Notes under the pieces: model-generated
What the model was told of the DNA's origin: nothing
The model's database searches: none
The model's input: only the letters and a program-made list of their open reading frames with translations
Part shown: in pieces, positions 38,200 to 47,624 of the stretch
How positions within the stretch are numbered: the first letter of the stretch is position 1
Layout of the letters: each line of letters begins with the position of its first letter
Origin: Sedimenticola sp.
GTDB taxonomy: Bacteria > Pseudomonadota > Gammaproteobacteria > Chromatiales > Chromatiaceae
Direction: 5' to 3'
Assembly (NCBI GenBank): GCA_026992075.1
Contig: JALXAM010000007.1
Location: 21,773-85,772, forward strand
DNA length: 64,000 nt
Position numbers and translations under genes: made by a program

Positions 38200-40928
38200 G
38201 ATTTCCCTCGCAGGCGCCAGGAAAGCTTGTGCAGCTCCATCACCACCAGCACCGCCAGCGCGATGCCCAGCAGCTGCAGCCAGTGTGCCGGTGAGACGGG
38301 CTGTATCTGCAGCACCTCGCTGATCCAGGGGGTGTACATGGCGCCAATGTGCACCCCCTGCGCCAGTAGGGTACCGAACAGCAGCAGCCGGTTGCCCAGC
38401 AGGTCCATGCCGAACACCGAGCGGGTTTCGGAGCGGGCATTGAACACATGGATGTTCTCGAACAGCACCATGAGCAGCAGAGTGCCGTTGCGCGCCTCTT
38501 CCACGGAAAAGCCGCTGCGCAGCAGCCACTGGTAGAGCAGGAAGGCCAGCACCCCGATGGTGAGGGCGGAAACCACCACCCGCTCCACCATGATGCGGTT
38601 GAAGATGGGCTCGTCCGGCGGCCGCGGCGGCCGTTTCAGCTCGTCGCCCTCGCCGGGCTCGAAGGCCAGGGCGACGTCCTGGATGCCGTTGGTGACCAGG
38701 TTGAGCCAGAGCAGCTGTACCGCCAGCAGGGGCAGCGGCTGCCCGGTGAAGAGCGCCAGCGTGAACAGTACCAGTTCCGCCGCGCCGGTGGAGACCAACA
38801 GGAAGATCACCTTGCGCACGTTGGCATAGGCGATGCGTCCCTCCTCCACCCCGGCGACGATGGAGGCGAAGTTGTCGTCGGTGATGATGAGATCGGCGCT
38901 CTCCCTCGCCACGTCGGTCCCGCTCCTGCCCATGGCGATGCCCACCTGGGCGGCGCGCAGGGCGGGGGCGTCGTTGGCGCCGTCGCCGCTCGCCGCCACG
39001 AAATGGCCCTGGCGCTGCAGCGACTGCACGATGTCGAGCTTCTGGTGCGGCTCCACCCGGGCGAAGATCCGTGCCCGCCGCACCAGCGCATCGAGCGCCG
39101 CTTGGTCTTTCGCCGCCTTGAGTTGCGGGCCGGTGACCAGGGCCTCGCCGTCATCGGCCAACCCCAGCTCGCGGCCGATGGCCAGGGCGGTGACCGGGTG
39201 ATCCCCCGTCACCATGGCCACCTCGATGCCCGCCTGGCGGCAGGCGGCGATGGCCGGCTTGGCCTCGGGCCGCAGCGGATCGATCATGCCCACCAGTCCG
39301 AGCAGGGTCAGGTCATGGAGATGGGTCTCGTCGAAGGCTTCGTCCGGGCCGATCTCCACCGGCCCCGAGGCCAGGGCCAGTACGCGGTAGCCCTGCCGCG
39401 CCAGCGCCGTGGCCTGTTCCTCCACCAACCGCCGGTCCAGCGGCTCATCGCCATCCGGTGTCGCCATGCGGGCGCACATGGTCAGCAGCCGCTCGTAGGC
39501 CCCCTTGACGAAGGCGTGGGGACGCCCTTCCACCTCGTTCAGGGTGGCGGCGAAGAGACGATCCGACTCGAAGGGAATCTCGGCCAGCTGGGGGTAGGCG
39601 TTCAGCGCCTCCTGGCGGGTGATGCCCGCCTTGTGCGCCATCACCAGCAGCGCCACGTCCACCGCGTCGCCGTGGGCGGTCCAGCCCTGCGCCCGGTGTC
39701 CCAGGAAGGCGCTGTTGGCCAGCACGGCGGCCAGGCAGAGCCGTTCCAGGAGCTTTTCTTCCCCAGCGCCCGGCGTACCCGACGGGGTGAGGATCAGCCC
39801 CTCGGGTTCGATCCCTTCCCCGGTCACTTCCCAGGGCGGCTGGCCGGGGAAGAGAATGCGCCGCACGGTGAGCTGGTTCACCGTGAGGGTCCCGGTCTTG
39901 TCCGTGGCCACATAGGTGCAGGAGCCCAGCGCCTCCACCGCCACCAGGCGGCGCACGATCACGTTGCGCCGGGCCATGCGGCGCATGCCGATGGCCAGCG
40001 CCACGGTGAGCGCCACCGGCAGCCCCTCGGGGATCACCGACACCGCCAGCGCCACCGCCAGCATAAAGACATCGGCATAGTGCATGCCCCTGCCCAGGGC
40101 CACCACCGCCATGATCAGGGCGGCGACGGCCACCAGCAGCGCCACCTTGCGGGTGAAGCGCTCCATGCGCAGCATGAGCGGCGCCTCGCCCAGGGCTTGC
40201 CCCATCACGTCGGCGGCGATCCGCCCCAGCTCGGTCTCCAGCGCGGTGGCCACCACCACCCCCTGGGCATGGCCGCGGGTCACCAGGGTGCCGGCGAAGG
40301 CCATGTTGCGCCGTTCCGCCAGGGGGGTCTCTTCGGGCAGCACCAGGTCCGCATCCTTGGGCACGGCGAGGGATTCCCCGGTGAGCAGCGACTCGTCCGC
40401 CAACAGGTCCTGACTGGCCAGCAGGCGCAGGTCGGCGGGCACCCGGTCCCCGGTCTCCAGCAACACCAGGTCGCCCGGCACCAGTTCGGTGGCGTCGATC
40501 TCGTAGGCCTCGCCGTCGCGCACCACCCGGCTGCGGGTGGTCACCAGGTCCACCAGCGCGGAAGCGGCCCGCTGGGCGGAGAACTCCTGCACGGTGCCGA
40601 TGAGCGCATTGATGAGCAACACCGCGCCGATGAACAGCGCATCGGACCAGTGCTGGATGGCCAGGGACAGCAGCGCCGCCACCATGAGCACGTAGATGAG
40701 CGGGCTGGCGAACTGGCGCAGGAACACCCTGCCGATGCGCGGCGGTTCGGGCCGGGGCAACCGGTTCGGCCCCACCGAAGCCAGGCGCGCCGCGGCCTCC
40801 GCGGTGGAGAGACCATGACGGGAACCGGCCAGGGCAGCAAGCACCTGCTCGCCATCGAGGGCATGGGGTGCGGCCGGCCTTTGCCAGGCCGGGGTTGGCG
40901 CTCGATTTGCCCTCTCGTGGTCCCCCAT
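38196..40928 (-). CDS. P-type cation-transporting ATPase (P2 type)
   Basis: A 910-residue P-type ATPase. It carries the N-terminal cation ATPase domain, the actuator motif LLTGES, the ion-site motif SVIPEGLPVALTVALA, the phosphorylation site ATDKTGTLT, the MVTGDHPVTA hinge and ASGDGANDAPAL. The C-terminal cation-ATPase domain has about six helices. PEGLP points to Ca2+ or a related P2 transporter, but selectivity among Ca2+, Mg2+ and Na+/K+ cannot be settled. It is divergent from the V-type ATPase operon and is translated with the sugar dehydrogenase. Confidence 0.93.
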
Positions 40929-41098
40929 GATGACCCCCGCGCTCGCTGAGTCTGTTCATTCTCTCCAACAGCCAGGATCCTGTCACCACTGACGCAGAGC
41001 TACCCCCTTGCTACCGGAGCGCTTTGGAGTATGCTCTGGAAAAGGCGCCCGGCGATCCGGGCGATCCCGGCACGAGAAGAATGGGGAGGAGGAGCGCA

Positions 41099-41422
41099 GT
41101 GGACGATGCGCTGCAACGTTTGCTGGACGCCGAGCTGGAGGCGGAACGGCTGGTCACCCAGGCGTTGGAGGAGCGGGAGCGGATCACCCGCGAAGCGCTG
41201 GAGGAGGCGCGCCTGGCCGAGGAGCGGCTGGAGGCAAGGCTTCCCGAGCTGAGGGAATCCTTCCTGGAGAAGGCCCGCCAGCGGGTGGAACAGAGCCGCG
41301 CGGAGCTGGCCCTGCGATACGAGGAAAGGGCCCGGGAGCTGCGCGCCATGGCGGAAGAGGCCCGGGAGGAGGCGGTGGCCGCGGCGGTGGAACTGCTGCT
41401 GGACGCGGGAGCGGACGAATGA
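41099..41422 (+). CDS. V-type ATPase peripheral-stalk subunit (G/H-like)
   Basis: A 107-residue, almost wholly helical and highly charged protein (ELEAERLVTQALEERERITREALEEARLAEE...), as expected for the coiled-coil stator subunit that pairs with subunit E. The GTG at 41099 is chosen because GGGAGGAGG lies 4-5 nt upstream; a TTG at 41024 would add 25 residues. It is the first gene of a nine-gene V-type ATPase operon and overlaps subunit C by 4 bp. The assignment rests on position and coiled-coil character. Confidence 0.8.
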   Translation: MDDALQRLLDAELEAERLVTQALEERERITREALEEARLAEERLEARLPELRESFLEKARQRVEQSRAELALRYEERARELRAMAEEAREEAVAAAVELLLDAGADE

Positions 41423-42489
41423 CCACCCGGGCCGGCCGAGACGCCTTCCTAGACACCCGCGCCTCGCTCTTCGCCATTCGGCTGCTGCGCCGCGAACAGC
41501 GCCTGGCGCTGGTGGAACGTCCCTTGGAGGAACTTCCCCCGCTGCTGCGCCAGGCGGGGCTGGAAACCCTGGTGGAGGCCATGCCGGCCGATACCGCCGC
41601 CCTGGAACAACGGCTTGCCAGCGTGCTGGTGCGGGAGAGCGAACAGCTCTTCCACGCCGTCGACGCGGTGGCGCGGGACTTCCTGCGACACTGGCTGCGC
41701 CGGCTGGAGCTGATCAATCTGAAGCTGCTGCTGCGTGCCCGGCTCGCCGGTCACGAGCCGGCCCGCACCCGAGGGCTCCTGCTCGACCTGGGTTCTCTCA
41801 CCACCCTGCCGGTGGAATCCCTGCTGCAGGCCGAGAGTGCCGAAGAGCTGTTGCGCCAGCTGGAAAGCACCCCTTACGCCGCCATGGCACGCCAGGCCCG
41901 TAAGGCCTACCAGGAGGGCGCCGACCTGTTCGCCGCGGAAGCCACCCTGGACGCCCATTATTACCACCAGCTGGCACACCAGGCCCGCCGGCTGCCAGGC
42001 CGGGCCGGGCAGCAGGTGCGCAATCTGCTTGGAGCCTGGCTGGACCAGGTGAACCTGGTCTCCCTGCTCCGTTTCCGGGTCCATTACCGGCTGGAGGCGC
42101 CCCACGCCTATTTCCTGCTGGCCCCCGGGGGACACCTGCTGCCACCCTCCCTGTTACAACAACTGGCCCAGCGTACTTCCCTGCCGGAAATGCTGACCCT
42201 GCTACCGGCCACCCTGCAGGCCCTCCTGGAAGGGGCCGACACCGTCGGCAAGGTGGAACAGCGCATGATCGCCCGCGTGCGCCGCCAGGCACGACTGCTG
42301 TTGAGACGCCGCAACCCAGGCCTGGCTCGGGCCTTCGCCTGGCTCTACCTGCGGGAACAGCAGTTGCAGCTGGTACACACGGTGCTCAAGGGACACCTGT
42401 TGGGGCTGGAGCCGGAGTTGATCCGTTTCTGCGCCGATCCCCTGGCCAACCTGGAGGTCGGGCCGGCGGAAGAGGAGGTGACGTCATGA
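41419..42489 (+). CDS. ntpC: V-type ATPase subunit C
   Basis: A 356-residue helical protein of the AC39/subunit C/d family, which sits on the c-ring and holds the central rotor. Typical segments are FLRHWLRRLELINLKLLLRARLAG and LGAWLDQVNLVSLLRFRVHYRL, an internal repeat of the family. The ATG lies at the end of the stalk-subunit gene, and the subunit I gene overlaps its stop. Confidence 0.88.
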   Translation: MTTRAGRDAFLDTRASLFAIRLLRREQRLALVERPLEELPPLLRQAGLETLVEAMPADTAALEQRLASVLVRESEQLFHAVDAVARDFLRHWLRRLELINLKLLLRARLAGHEPARTRGLLLDLGSLTTLPVESLLQAESAEELLRQLESTPYAAMARQARKAYQEGADLFAAEATLDAHYYHQLAHQARRLPGRAGQQVRNLLGAWLDQVNLVSLLRFRVHYRLEAPHAYFLLAPGGHLLPPSLLQQLAQRTSLPEMLTLLPATLQALLEGADTVGKVEQRMIARVRRQARLLLRRRNPGLARAFAWLYLREQQLQLVHTVLKGHLLGLEPELIRFCADPLANLEVGPAEEEVTS

Positions 42490-44378
42490 TCACGCCGGTT
42501 CCCATGTGCCGGGTGACCCTTGCGCTGCTCACCGAGGACCTGGTCCAGGCGGGACTGGTACTGGGCCGTTTCGGCTGCTTTGCGCCGCAACCGGAGGCGC
42601 GGGAGAAGGCCCTGCCGGAGGTGCCGCTCGCCGACTACCGGGAGCGCTTCGAGCAGGCGCGCACCCGTTTGCTGAAGATCTGCCGTTTCCTGGAGGTGCC
42701 TCCGGAAGCGGACACCATCCCGGAACGGGCGCCCACCCTGGAGGCGCTGCAGCAGCTGGATGCCTGGCTGGAGGAGATCTGGAACCACTGCTCCTGCTGC
42801 GAGGAGAACCTGAGGCGCAACCAGGAGGCGCTGCGCGAGGTGCGCCAGCTGCAGAAGCTGCTGCACAGCTACCGTCAGCTGGACGTGGATCTCGGCCTGC
42901 TGCAGCGCGACCTGCGGTTCCTGCAGGTACGGCTGGGAACGGTGCCGCGGCAGAATCTCGGCCGCCTGCGCGAGGCGGTGGCACTGGCCGGGTTCTCCCT
43001 CACCCGCTTCGCCAACCTGGAGGACCGGGCCCAGGTGGTGGTGGCGGGACTGAAACAGAAGGGGGAGGAGCTGGAGTCCGTGCTGCGGGCCGCCGATTTC
43101 CGGGAGCTCACTTTGCCGGAAGCCTTTTCCGACCGCCCGGCCCAGGTGGAAGCGAGCCTGCGCGAACGGGAGCGCCGCCTGCACCGGGAGCGGCAACACC
43201 TGGAGCAGGAGATCCGGGAACGGCGGGAACAGCATGGCGAGCGCCTGCGCGAGGTTGCCGGTCAGCTCACCGCCGCTTCCGGCTTCGCCGGTTTCGGCGA
43301 CGCCCCCTCCAGCCGCGGCGGACTGGCACGTGTCGCCGGCTGGATTCCCGCCGCCGAGCTGGAAAACCTGCGGCACGCCCTGGACCAGGCGCTGTCCAAC
43401 CCGGTATTTCTGGAGGCGCGACCACCGCGGCGGGAAGAATATTCCCAGGTGCCCTCCAACCTGCGCCATGGCAGCTGGCTGCAACCCTTCGCCGCGCTGG
43501 TGCGCACCTACGGCATTCCCCGCTACCGTGAACTGGACCCCACCTGGTTCCTGGCGGTGAGTTTCAGCATCATGTTCGGCATGATGTTCGGCGACCTGGG
43601 GCATGGCCTGCTGATCGCCCTGGGCGGCTGGCTGCTGGGGTACCGCCTGCCCCTGGCAAGACCCCTGCTGGTGGCCGCGGGAATCTCCTCGATGCTGTTC
43701 GGCCTGCTCTACGGCAGCCTGTTCGGCTACGAGGGGCTGATTCCGGCCCTCTGGCTGTCACCCCTGGAGGATCCGGTGCGCATGCTGAAGGTGGCCTTCG
43801 CCTGGGGCGTCTTCTTCATTCTGCTGGCCACTCTGTTCCGCATCCGCAACGACCTCGCCGAGGGGGACTGGCAGTCCGCCCTGTTCGACGGCCATGGCCT
43901 GGCCGGGCTGACGCTCTATCTCGCCCTGCTCGCCGCCGGCTGGCAATGGAGCAGTGGCGGCTCCCTCACCCGCTGGCACCTGGCGTCCCTGGCGCTGCCG
44001 CTGGCGGCCATCCTGATCTGGAAGTGGCGCCGGCTGGAGGCCCCGCTGGGGGAACGGCTGCTGGTGGTGGCCATCGAGGGGTTCGAGACCTTCATGAACT
44101 ACGTCTCCAACACCCTCTCCTTCCTGCGGGTGGCCGCCTTCGGCCTCAACCACGTGGCGCTGGCGCTGGCGGTGTTCGCCCTGGCCGGGATGATGCAGAC
44201 CACCGGCCACTGGATCACCGTGATCCTGGGCAACCTCTTCATCGTGCTCATGGAGGGGGCCATCGTCGTCATCCAGGTGCTGCGCCTGGAATACTACGAG
44301 GGCTTCTCCCGCTTCTTTCGCGGCGACGGACGGCCGTTCCAGCCTCTGCGTCTCACCCTGGATGGAGGCCGACCATGA
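42486..44378 (+). CDS. ntpI: V-type ATPase subunit I (membrane stator a-subunit)
   Basis: A 630-residue subunit with a soluble N-terminal half of about 340 residues rich in coiled coil and a C-terminal half with about seven to eight membrane helices. Signature segments are FSIMFGMMFGDLGHGLLI, LLYGSLFGYEG and the ion-path motif YVSNTLSFLRVAAFGLNH, whose Arg faces the c-ring carboxylate. Together with subunit K it forms the ion channel of the V0/A0 sector. Confidence 0.95.
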   Translation: MITPVPMCRVTLALLTEDLVQAGLVLGRFGCFAPQPEAREKALPEVPLADYRERFEQARTRLLKICRFLEVPPEADTIPERAPTLEALQQLDAWLEEIWNHCSCCEENLRRNQEALREVRQLQKLLHSYRQLDVDLGLLQRDLRFLQVRLGTVPRQNLGRLREAVALAGFSLTRFANLEDRAQVVVAGLKQKGEELESVLRAADFRELTLPEAFSDRPAQVEASLRERERRLHRERQHLEQEIRERREQHGERLREVAGQLTAASGFAGFGDAPSSRGGLARVAGWIPAAELENLRHALDQALSNPVFLEARPPRREEYSQVPSNLRHGSWLQPFAALVRTYGIPRYRELDPTWFLAVSFSIMFGMMFGDLGHGLLIALGGWLLGYRLPLARPLLVAAGISSMLFGLLYGSLFGYEGLIPALWLSPLEDPVRMLKVAFAWGVFFILLATLFRIRNDLAEGDWQSALFDGHGLAGLTLYLALLAAGWQWSSGGSLTRWHLASLALPLAAILIWKWRRLEAPLGERLLVVAIEGFETFMNYVSNTLSFLRVAAFGLNHVALALAVFALAGMMQTTGHWITVILGNLFIVLMEGAIVVIQVLRLEYYEGFSRFFRGDGRPFQPLRLTLDGGRP

Positions 44379-44412
44379 TGTCCGCCCATCCCTTTTTGCA
44401 AGGAGAACTGCC

Positions 44413-44859
44413 ATGTACTGGATGATCACCCTCCTCGGCATCAGCCTGCTGGCCATGGTGGCCACCGGCATCTACCTGGAAATCCACCCCCCGGCGCCCG
44501 ACCCGGCCAGAGTCCGGCGCTGGAAGAAGCTGGTGGGGGGCAACCTGTTGCTGTTCATGGCCGCCCAGGTGGGGTTGCTGGCATTCGGGGTGCAGGAGGC
44601 GCTGGCGGCGCAGCCCGCCGCCTCCTCCGGTGAGGTGAGCATCGGTTTCGGCCTCTCCCTCATCGGCATCGGCATCCCCACGGCGCTGGCCACCATCGGC
44701 GCCGGCATCGCGGTGGGACCGGTGGGCGCGGCCTCCCTGGCGGTGATCTCGGAGAAGCCCGAGCTCTTCGGCCGCACCCTCATCTACCTGGGACTGGCGG
44801 AGGGGATCGCCATCTACGGCCTGGTGGTCACCATCCTCATGCTGGGCAAACTGGGCTGA
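44413..44859 (+). CDS. ntpK: V-type ATPase subunit K (rotor ring)
   Basis: A 148-residue proteolipid with four membrane helices. The second hairpin carries GFGLSLIGIGIPTALATIGAG and the ion-binding glutamate in LGLAEGIAIYGLVV. The first hairpin (MITLLGISLLAMVATGIYL, LLLFMAAQVGLLAFGV) has no matching glutamate. The absence of the Ser/Thr/Gln ligands expected around a Na+-binding Glu favours protons, though this is not proof. The ATG at 44413 follows AAGGAG; the frame open further upstream overlaps ntpI. Confidence 0.9.
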   Translation: MYWMITLLGISLLAMVATGIYLEIHPPAPDPARVRRWKKLVGGNLLLFMAAQVGLLAFGVQEALAAQPAASSGEVSIGFGLSLIGIGIPTALATIGAGIAVGPVGAASLAVISEKPELFGRTLIYLGLAEGIAIYGLVVTILMLGKLG

Positions 44860-45200
44860 TGACGGCAGGAAGAAAGGATCCCGGCCAGCCGCGCCTGGTG
44901 ATGATGGGCGACAGCGCCCTCTGCGCCGGCTTTGCCCTGATCGGCTTCGAGACCTGGCCGGACGCCAGCGAGGAGCAGCTGGAACGGCTGCTGGAGGAGC
45001 TGGAGCAGGAGCGTCAGCCGGCCCTGGTCTTCCTGGAACCCAGGCTGGCCCGCTGTGGCTGCGCGCCACTCGAGCGGCTGCAGCGCCAGGGAGGACGGGT
45101 GATCATCACCGAGATCCCGCCACTGAACGCCCCCGACGACTACCGGCCCCAGGTGGAGGAGCTGGTGGTCTCCCTGCTGGGCGAGGGTGCGCTGTCATGA
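44859..45200 (+). CDS. ntpF: V-type ATPase subunit F
   Basis: A 113-residue subunit of the central rotor shaft. The Rossmann-like start RLVMMGDSALCAGFALIGFETWPDAS and the acidic helix that follows are typical. A C-terminal helix (DYRPQVEELVVSLLG) is present. The ATG overlaps the end of ntpK by one base and the stop overlaps ntpE by 4 bp. Confidence 0.88.
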   Translation: MTAGRKDPGQPRLVMMGDSALCAGFALIGFETWPDASEEQLERLLEELEQERQPALVFLEPRLARCGCAPLERLQRQGGRVIITEIPPLNAPDDYRPQVEELVVSLLGEGALS

Positions 45201-45850
45201 GTCCCACCAGTGACCGGGTGGTGCAGGAGCTGGAGTCCGCCCTCCTGGAGCGGGCCCGGCGGCTGGCGGACGAGTACCTGGAGCGGGCGCGGCGGGCCCG
45301 CCAGCACATCCTGGAGGATGCCCAGGAGAAGCTCCACCTGCGCGAGGAACAGGCCACCACCCAGGCCCAGGCCGAGGCCGACCGCTACTACCGGCGGCAG
45401 GTGCAGGCCAGCGAGCTGGAGTTCACCCGGCGGCTGGACCGGCTGCGCTGGGAGCTGATCCAGGAGACCCTGGAGCAGGTGAAACAGCGCCTGGCGGCCC
45501 ATGCCGCCACTCCCGCCTACGAGCGGACCCTGGCACAGCTGCTGCGGCGGGGCGCCGACAGCATCGAGCGCAACAGGCTGGTGGCCGCCTTCAACGAGGC
45601 CGACCTGGCGCGCCTGCAGCCGCGATGGGAGGAGTTCCTGGCCAGCGTCGGCAGCGACCGGGAGATCCGCCTGCAGGAGCGTCCCCTCCCCAGCAGCGGC
45701 GGCGTGCTGGTGCGCAGCGAGGACGACCGGATCCGGGTGGACAACACCTTCGAGGGACGCCTGGAACGGCTCCAGCCGCAGGTGCTGCAGGTGATCACCG
45801 AACGTCTCTTTGCCGCCGAGGTGAGCCAGCGGGGGCTGCTCCATGAGTGA
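45197..45850 (+). CDS. ntpE: V-type ATPase subunit E
   Basis: A 217-residue stator subunit. The N-terminal half is a long charged coiled coil (LESALLERARRLADEYLERARRARQHILEDAQEK). A globular C-terminal domain follows, with SSGGVLVRSEDDRIRVDNTFEGRLERLQPQV, the conserved signature of subunit E. It pairs with the small stalk subunit at the front of the operon. The stop overlaps ntpA by 8 bp. Confidence 0.92.
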   Translation: MSPTSDRVVQELESALLERARRLADEYLERARRARQHILEDAQEKLHLREEQATTQAQAEADRYYRRQVQASELEFTRRLDRLRWELIQETLEQVKQRLAAHAATPAYERTLAQLLRRGADSIERNRLVAAFNEADLARLQPRWEEFLASVGSDREIRLQERPLPSSGGVLVRSEDDRIRVDNTFEGRLERLQPQVLQVITERLFAAEVSQRGLLHE

Positions 45851-47624
45851 GCCCGGTCGCATCCTGGAGATCAACGGCCCCCTGGTGATGGTGGAACTGG
45901 CCGGCGTCACCAACGGCGAGCAGGTGCGCGTGGGGGAGCTGGGCCTCACCGGGGAGGTGATCGGCCTGGAGGAGTCGCGCGCTCTGATCCAGGTCTACGA
46001 ACCCACCGAGATGCTGCGCCCCGGCGATTCGGTGACCCCCCTGGGTCATCCCTTCTCGGTGGAGCTGGGGCCCGGCCTGCTGGGCAACATCTTCGATGGC
46101 ATCCAGCGGCCCCTGGCCGGGCTCATGGAGCAGGGCGGCGAACGCATCCCCCGCGGCCTGGAGGTACCGGCCCTGGACCGGGACCGGCGCTGGCGCTTCA
46201 CCCCGGAACCCGGCCTGGAGGCGGGCCACGAGATCGTCGGCGGCACCGTGCTGGGACGGGTGCAGGAGAGCGAGGCGCTGGAGCACCGCATCCTGGTGCC
46301 CCCCCACCTGCATGGCGAACTGCTGGAGCTGATGCCGGCCGGGGAATACCGGCTGGAGGAGCCCATCGCCCGCCTGCGCCAGCCCCTGGGCGGCATCCGC
46401 GAACTCAGGCTCTACCACCGCTGGCCGGTGCGCCAGCCGCGCCCCTACCGGGCGAGGGACGACAGCGTCCTGCCGCTGCTCACCGGGCAGCGCATCCTGG
46501 ACACCTTCTTCCCCCTGCTCAAAGGGGGGAAGGGCGCCATTCCCGGGCCCTTCGGCGCCGGCAAGACCATGCTGCAGCAGCAGATCGCCCGCTGGGCCAA
46601 CGCCGACGTGGTGATCTACGTGGGTTGCGGCGAGCGCGGCAACGAGCTGGTGGACATCCTCGAGTCCTTCCCCAAACTCACCGACCCCCACAGCGGCCGG
46701 CCGCTGATGGAGCGCACCCTGCTGGTGGCCAACACCTCCAACATGCCGGTGGTGGCGCGGGAGGCCTCCATCTACGTGGGGGTGACCCTGGCCGAGTACT
46801 ATCGCGACCAGGGCTTCGACGTGGTGATGGTGGCCGACTCCACCAGCCGCTGGGCGGAGGCGCTGCGCGAGGTGGCCGGCCGCCTGGGCCAGATGCCGGT
46901 GGAGGAGGGCTATCCCGCCTACCTGGGCTCGCGCCTTGCGGCCTTCTACGAGCGGGCCGGACGGGTGCGCACCCTGGGAGGCGACCTCGGCTCGGTCTCC
47001 CTCATCGGCGCCGTCTCGCCGCCCGGCGGCGACTTCTCCGAGCCGGTGACCAACCACACCAAGGACATCATCCAGACCTTCTGGGCCCTCTCCAAGGCGC
47101 TGGCGGACGCCCGCCACTATCCCGCCATCTCCTGGAGCGAGAGCTTCTCCGACGCGGTGGAGGAGGCCGCCCGCTGGTGGCACCGGGAGGTGGATGGGCG
47201 CTGGGCCGAGCGGCGTGGCCAGGCCCTGGCCCTGCTGGCCCAGGCGGAGGAGTTGCAGCGCATCATCAACCTGGTGGGGGCGGAGGCCCTCTCCCCCGCC
47301 CAGCGCTGGAGCGTGGAGATGGCCCGCACCCTGCGGGAAGGGCTGCTGCAGCAGAGCGCCCTGGACCCGGTGGACGCCTACTGCGCGCCACGCAAGCAGT
47401 TCCTGCTGCTGGACCTGATGATGCGGGTCCATGAAGAGGGGCTGGAGCTGATCGGCATGGGGGCGCCCTTCTCGGTGCTGGCCGAGCTGCCGCTCATGGG
47501 GCAGCTGCGGCGGGCCAAGAGCCAGTACGGAAACGAGCAGCTGGACCAGCTCGCCAGCCTGGGCGAGCGCTTTCGCGACCAGCTGGCGCAGGTGCGCGAA
47601 CGCTACCGGGAGCAGAAGGGATGA
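45843..47624 (+). CDS. ntpA: V-type ATPase catalytic subunit A
   Basis: A 593-residue catalytic subunit. It has the V-type Walker A GPFGAGKTMLQQQ, the nonhomologous A insert between the N-terminal barrel and the core (about residues 100-190), the Glu of GCGERGNELVDIL and the DSTSRWAEALRE loop. Sequence and length match bacterial and archaeal A-type subunits rather than F1 beta. Together with subunit B it forms the head that makes or uses ATP. Confidence 0.97.
   Translation: MSEPGRILEINGPLVMVELAGVTNGEQVRVGELGLTGEVIGLEESRALIQVYEPTEMLRPGDSVTPLGHPFSVELGPGLLGNIFDGIQRPLAGLMEQGGERIPRGLEVPALDRDRRWRFTPEPGLEAGHEIVGGTVLGRVQESEALEHRILVPPHLHGELLELMPAGEYRLEEPIARLRQPLGGIRELRLYHRWPVRQPRPYRARDDSVLPLLTGQRILDTFFPLLKGGKGAIPGPFGAGKTMLQQQIARWANADVVIYVGCGERGNELVDILESFPKLTDPHSGRPLMERTLLVANTSNMPVVAREASIYVGVTLAEYYRDQGFDVVMVADSTSRWAEALREVAGRLGQMPVEEGYPAYLGSRLAAFYERAGRVRTLGGDLGSVSLIGAVSPPGGDFSEPVTNHTKDIIQTFWALSKALADARHYPAISWSESFSDAVEEAARWWHREVDGRWAERRGQALALLAQAEELQRIINLVGAEALSPAQRWSVEMARTLREGLLQQSALDPVDAYCAPRKQFLLLDLMMRVHEEGLELIGMGAPFSVLAELPLMGQLRRAKSQYGNEQLDQLASLGERFRDQLAQVRERYREQKG

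Noticed and set aside
38448..40949. Plus-strand open frame of over 800 codons opposite the P-type ATPase
   Set aside because: The translation is low-complexity and His-rich with no motif, while the minus strand has every P-type ATPase motif.
41024..41098. TTG start for the first V-type ATPase subunit
   Set aside because: It would add a Gly/Pro/Arg-rich leader and place the strong GGGAGGAGG ribosome site inside the gene.
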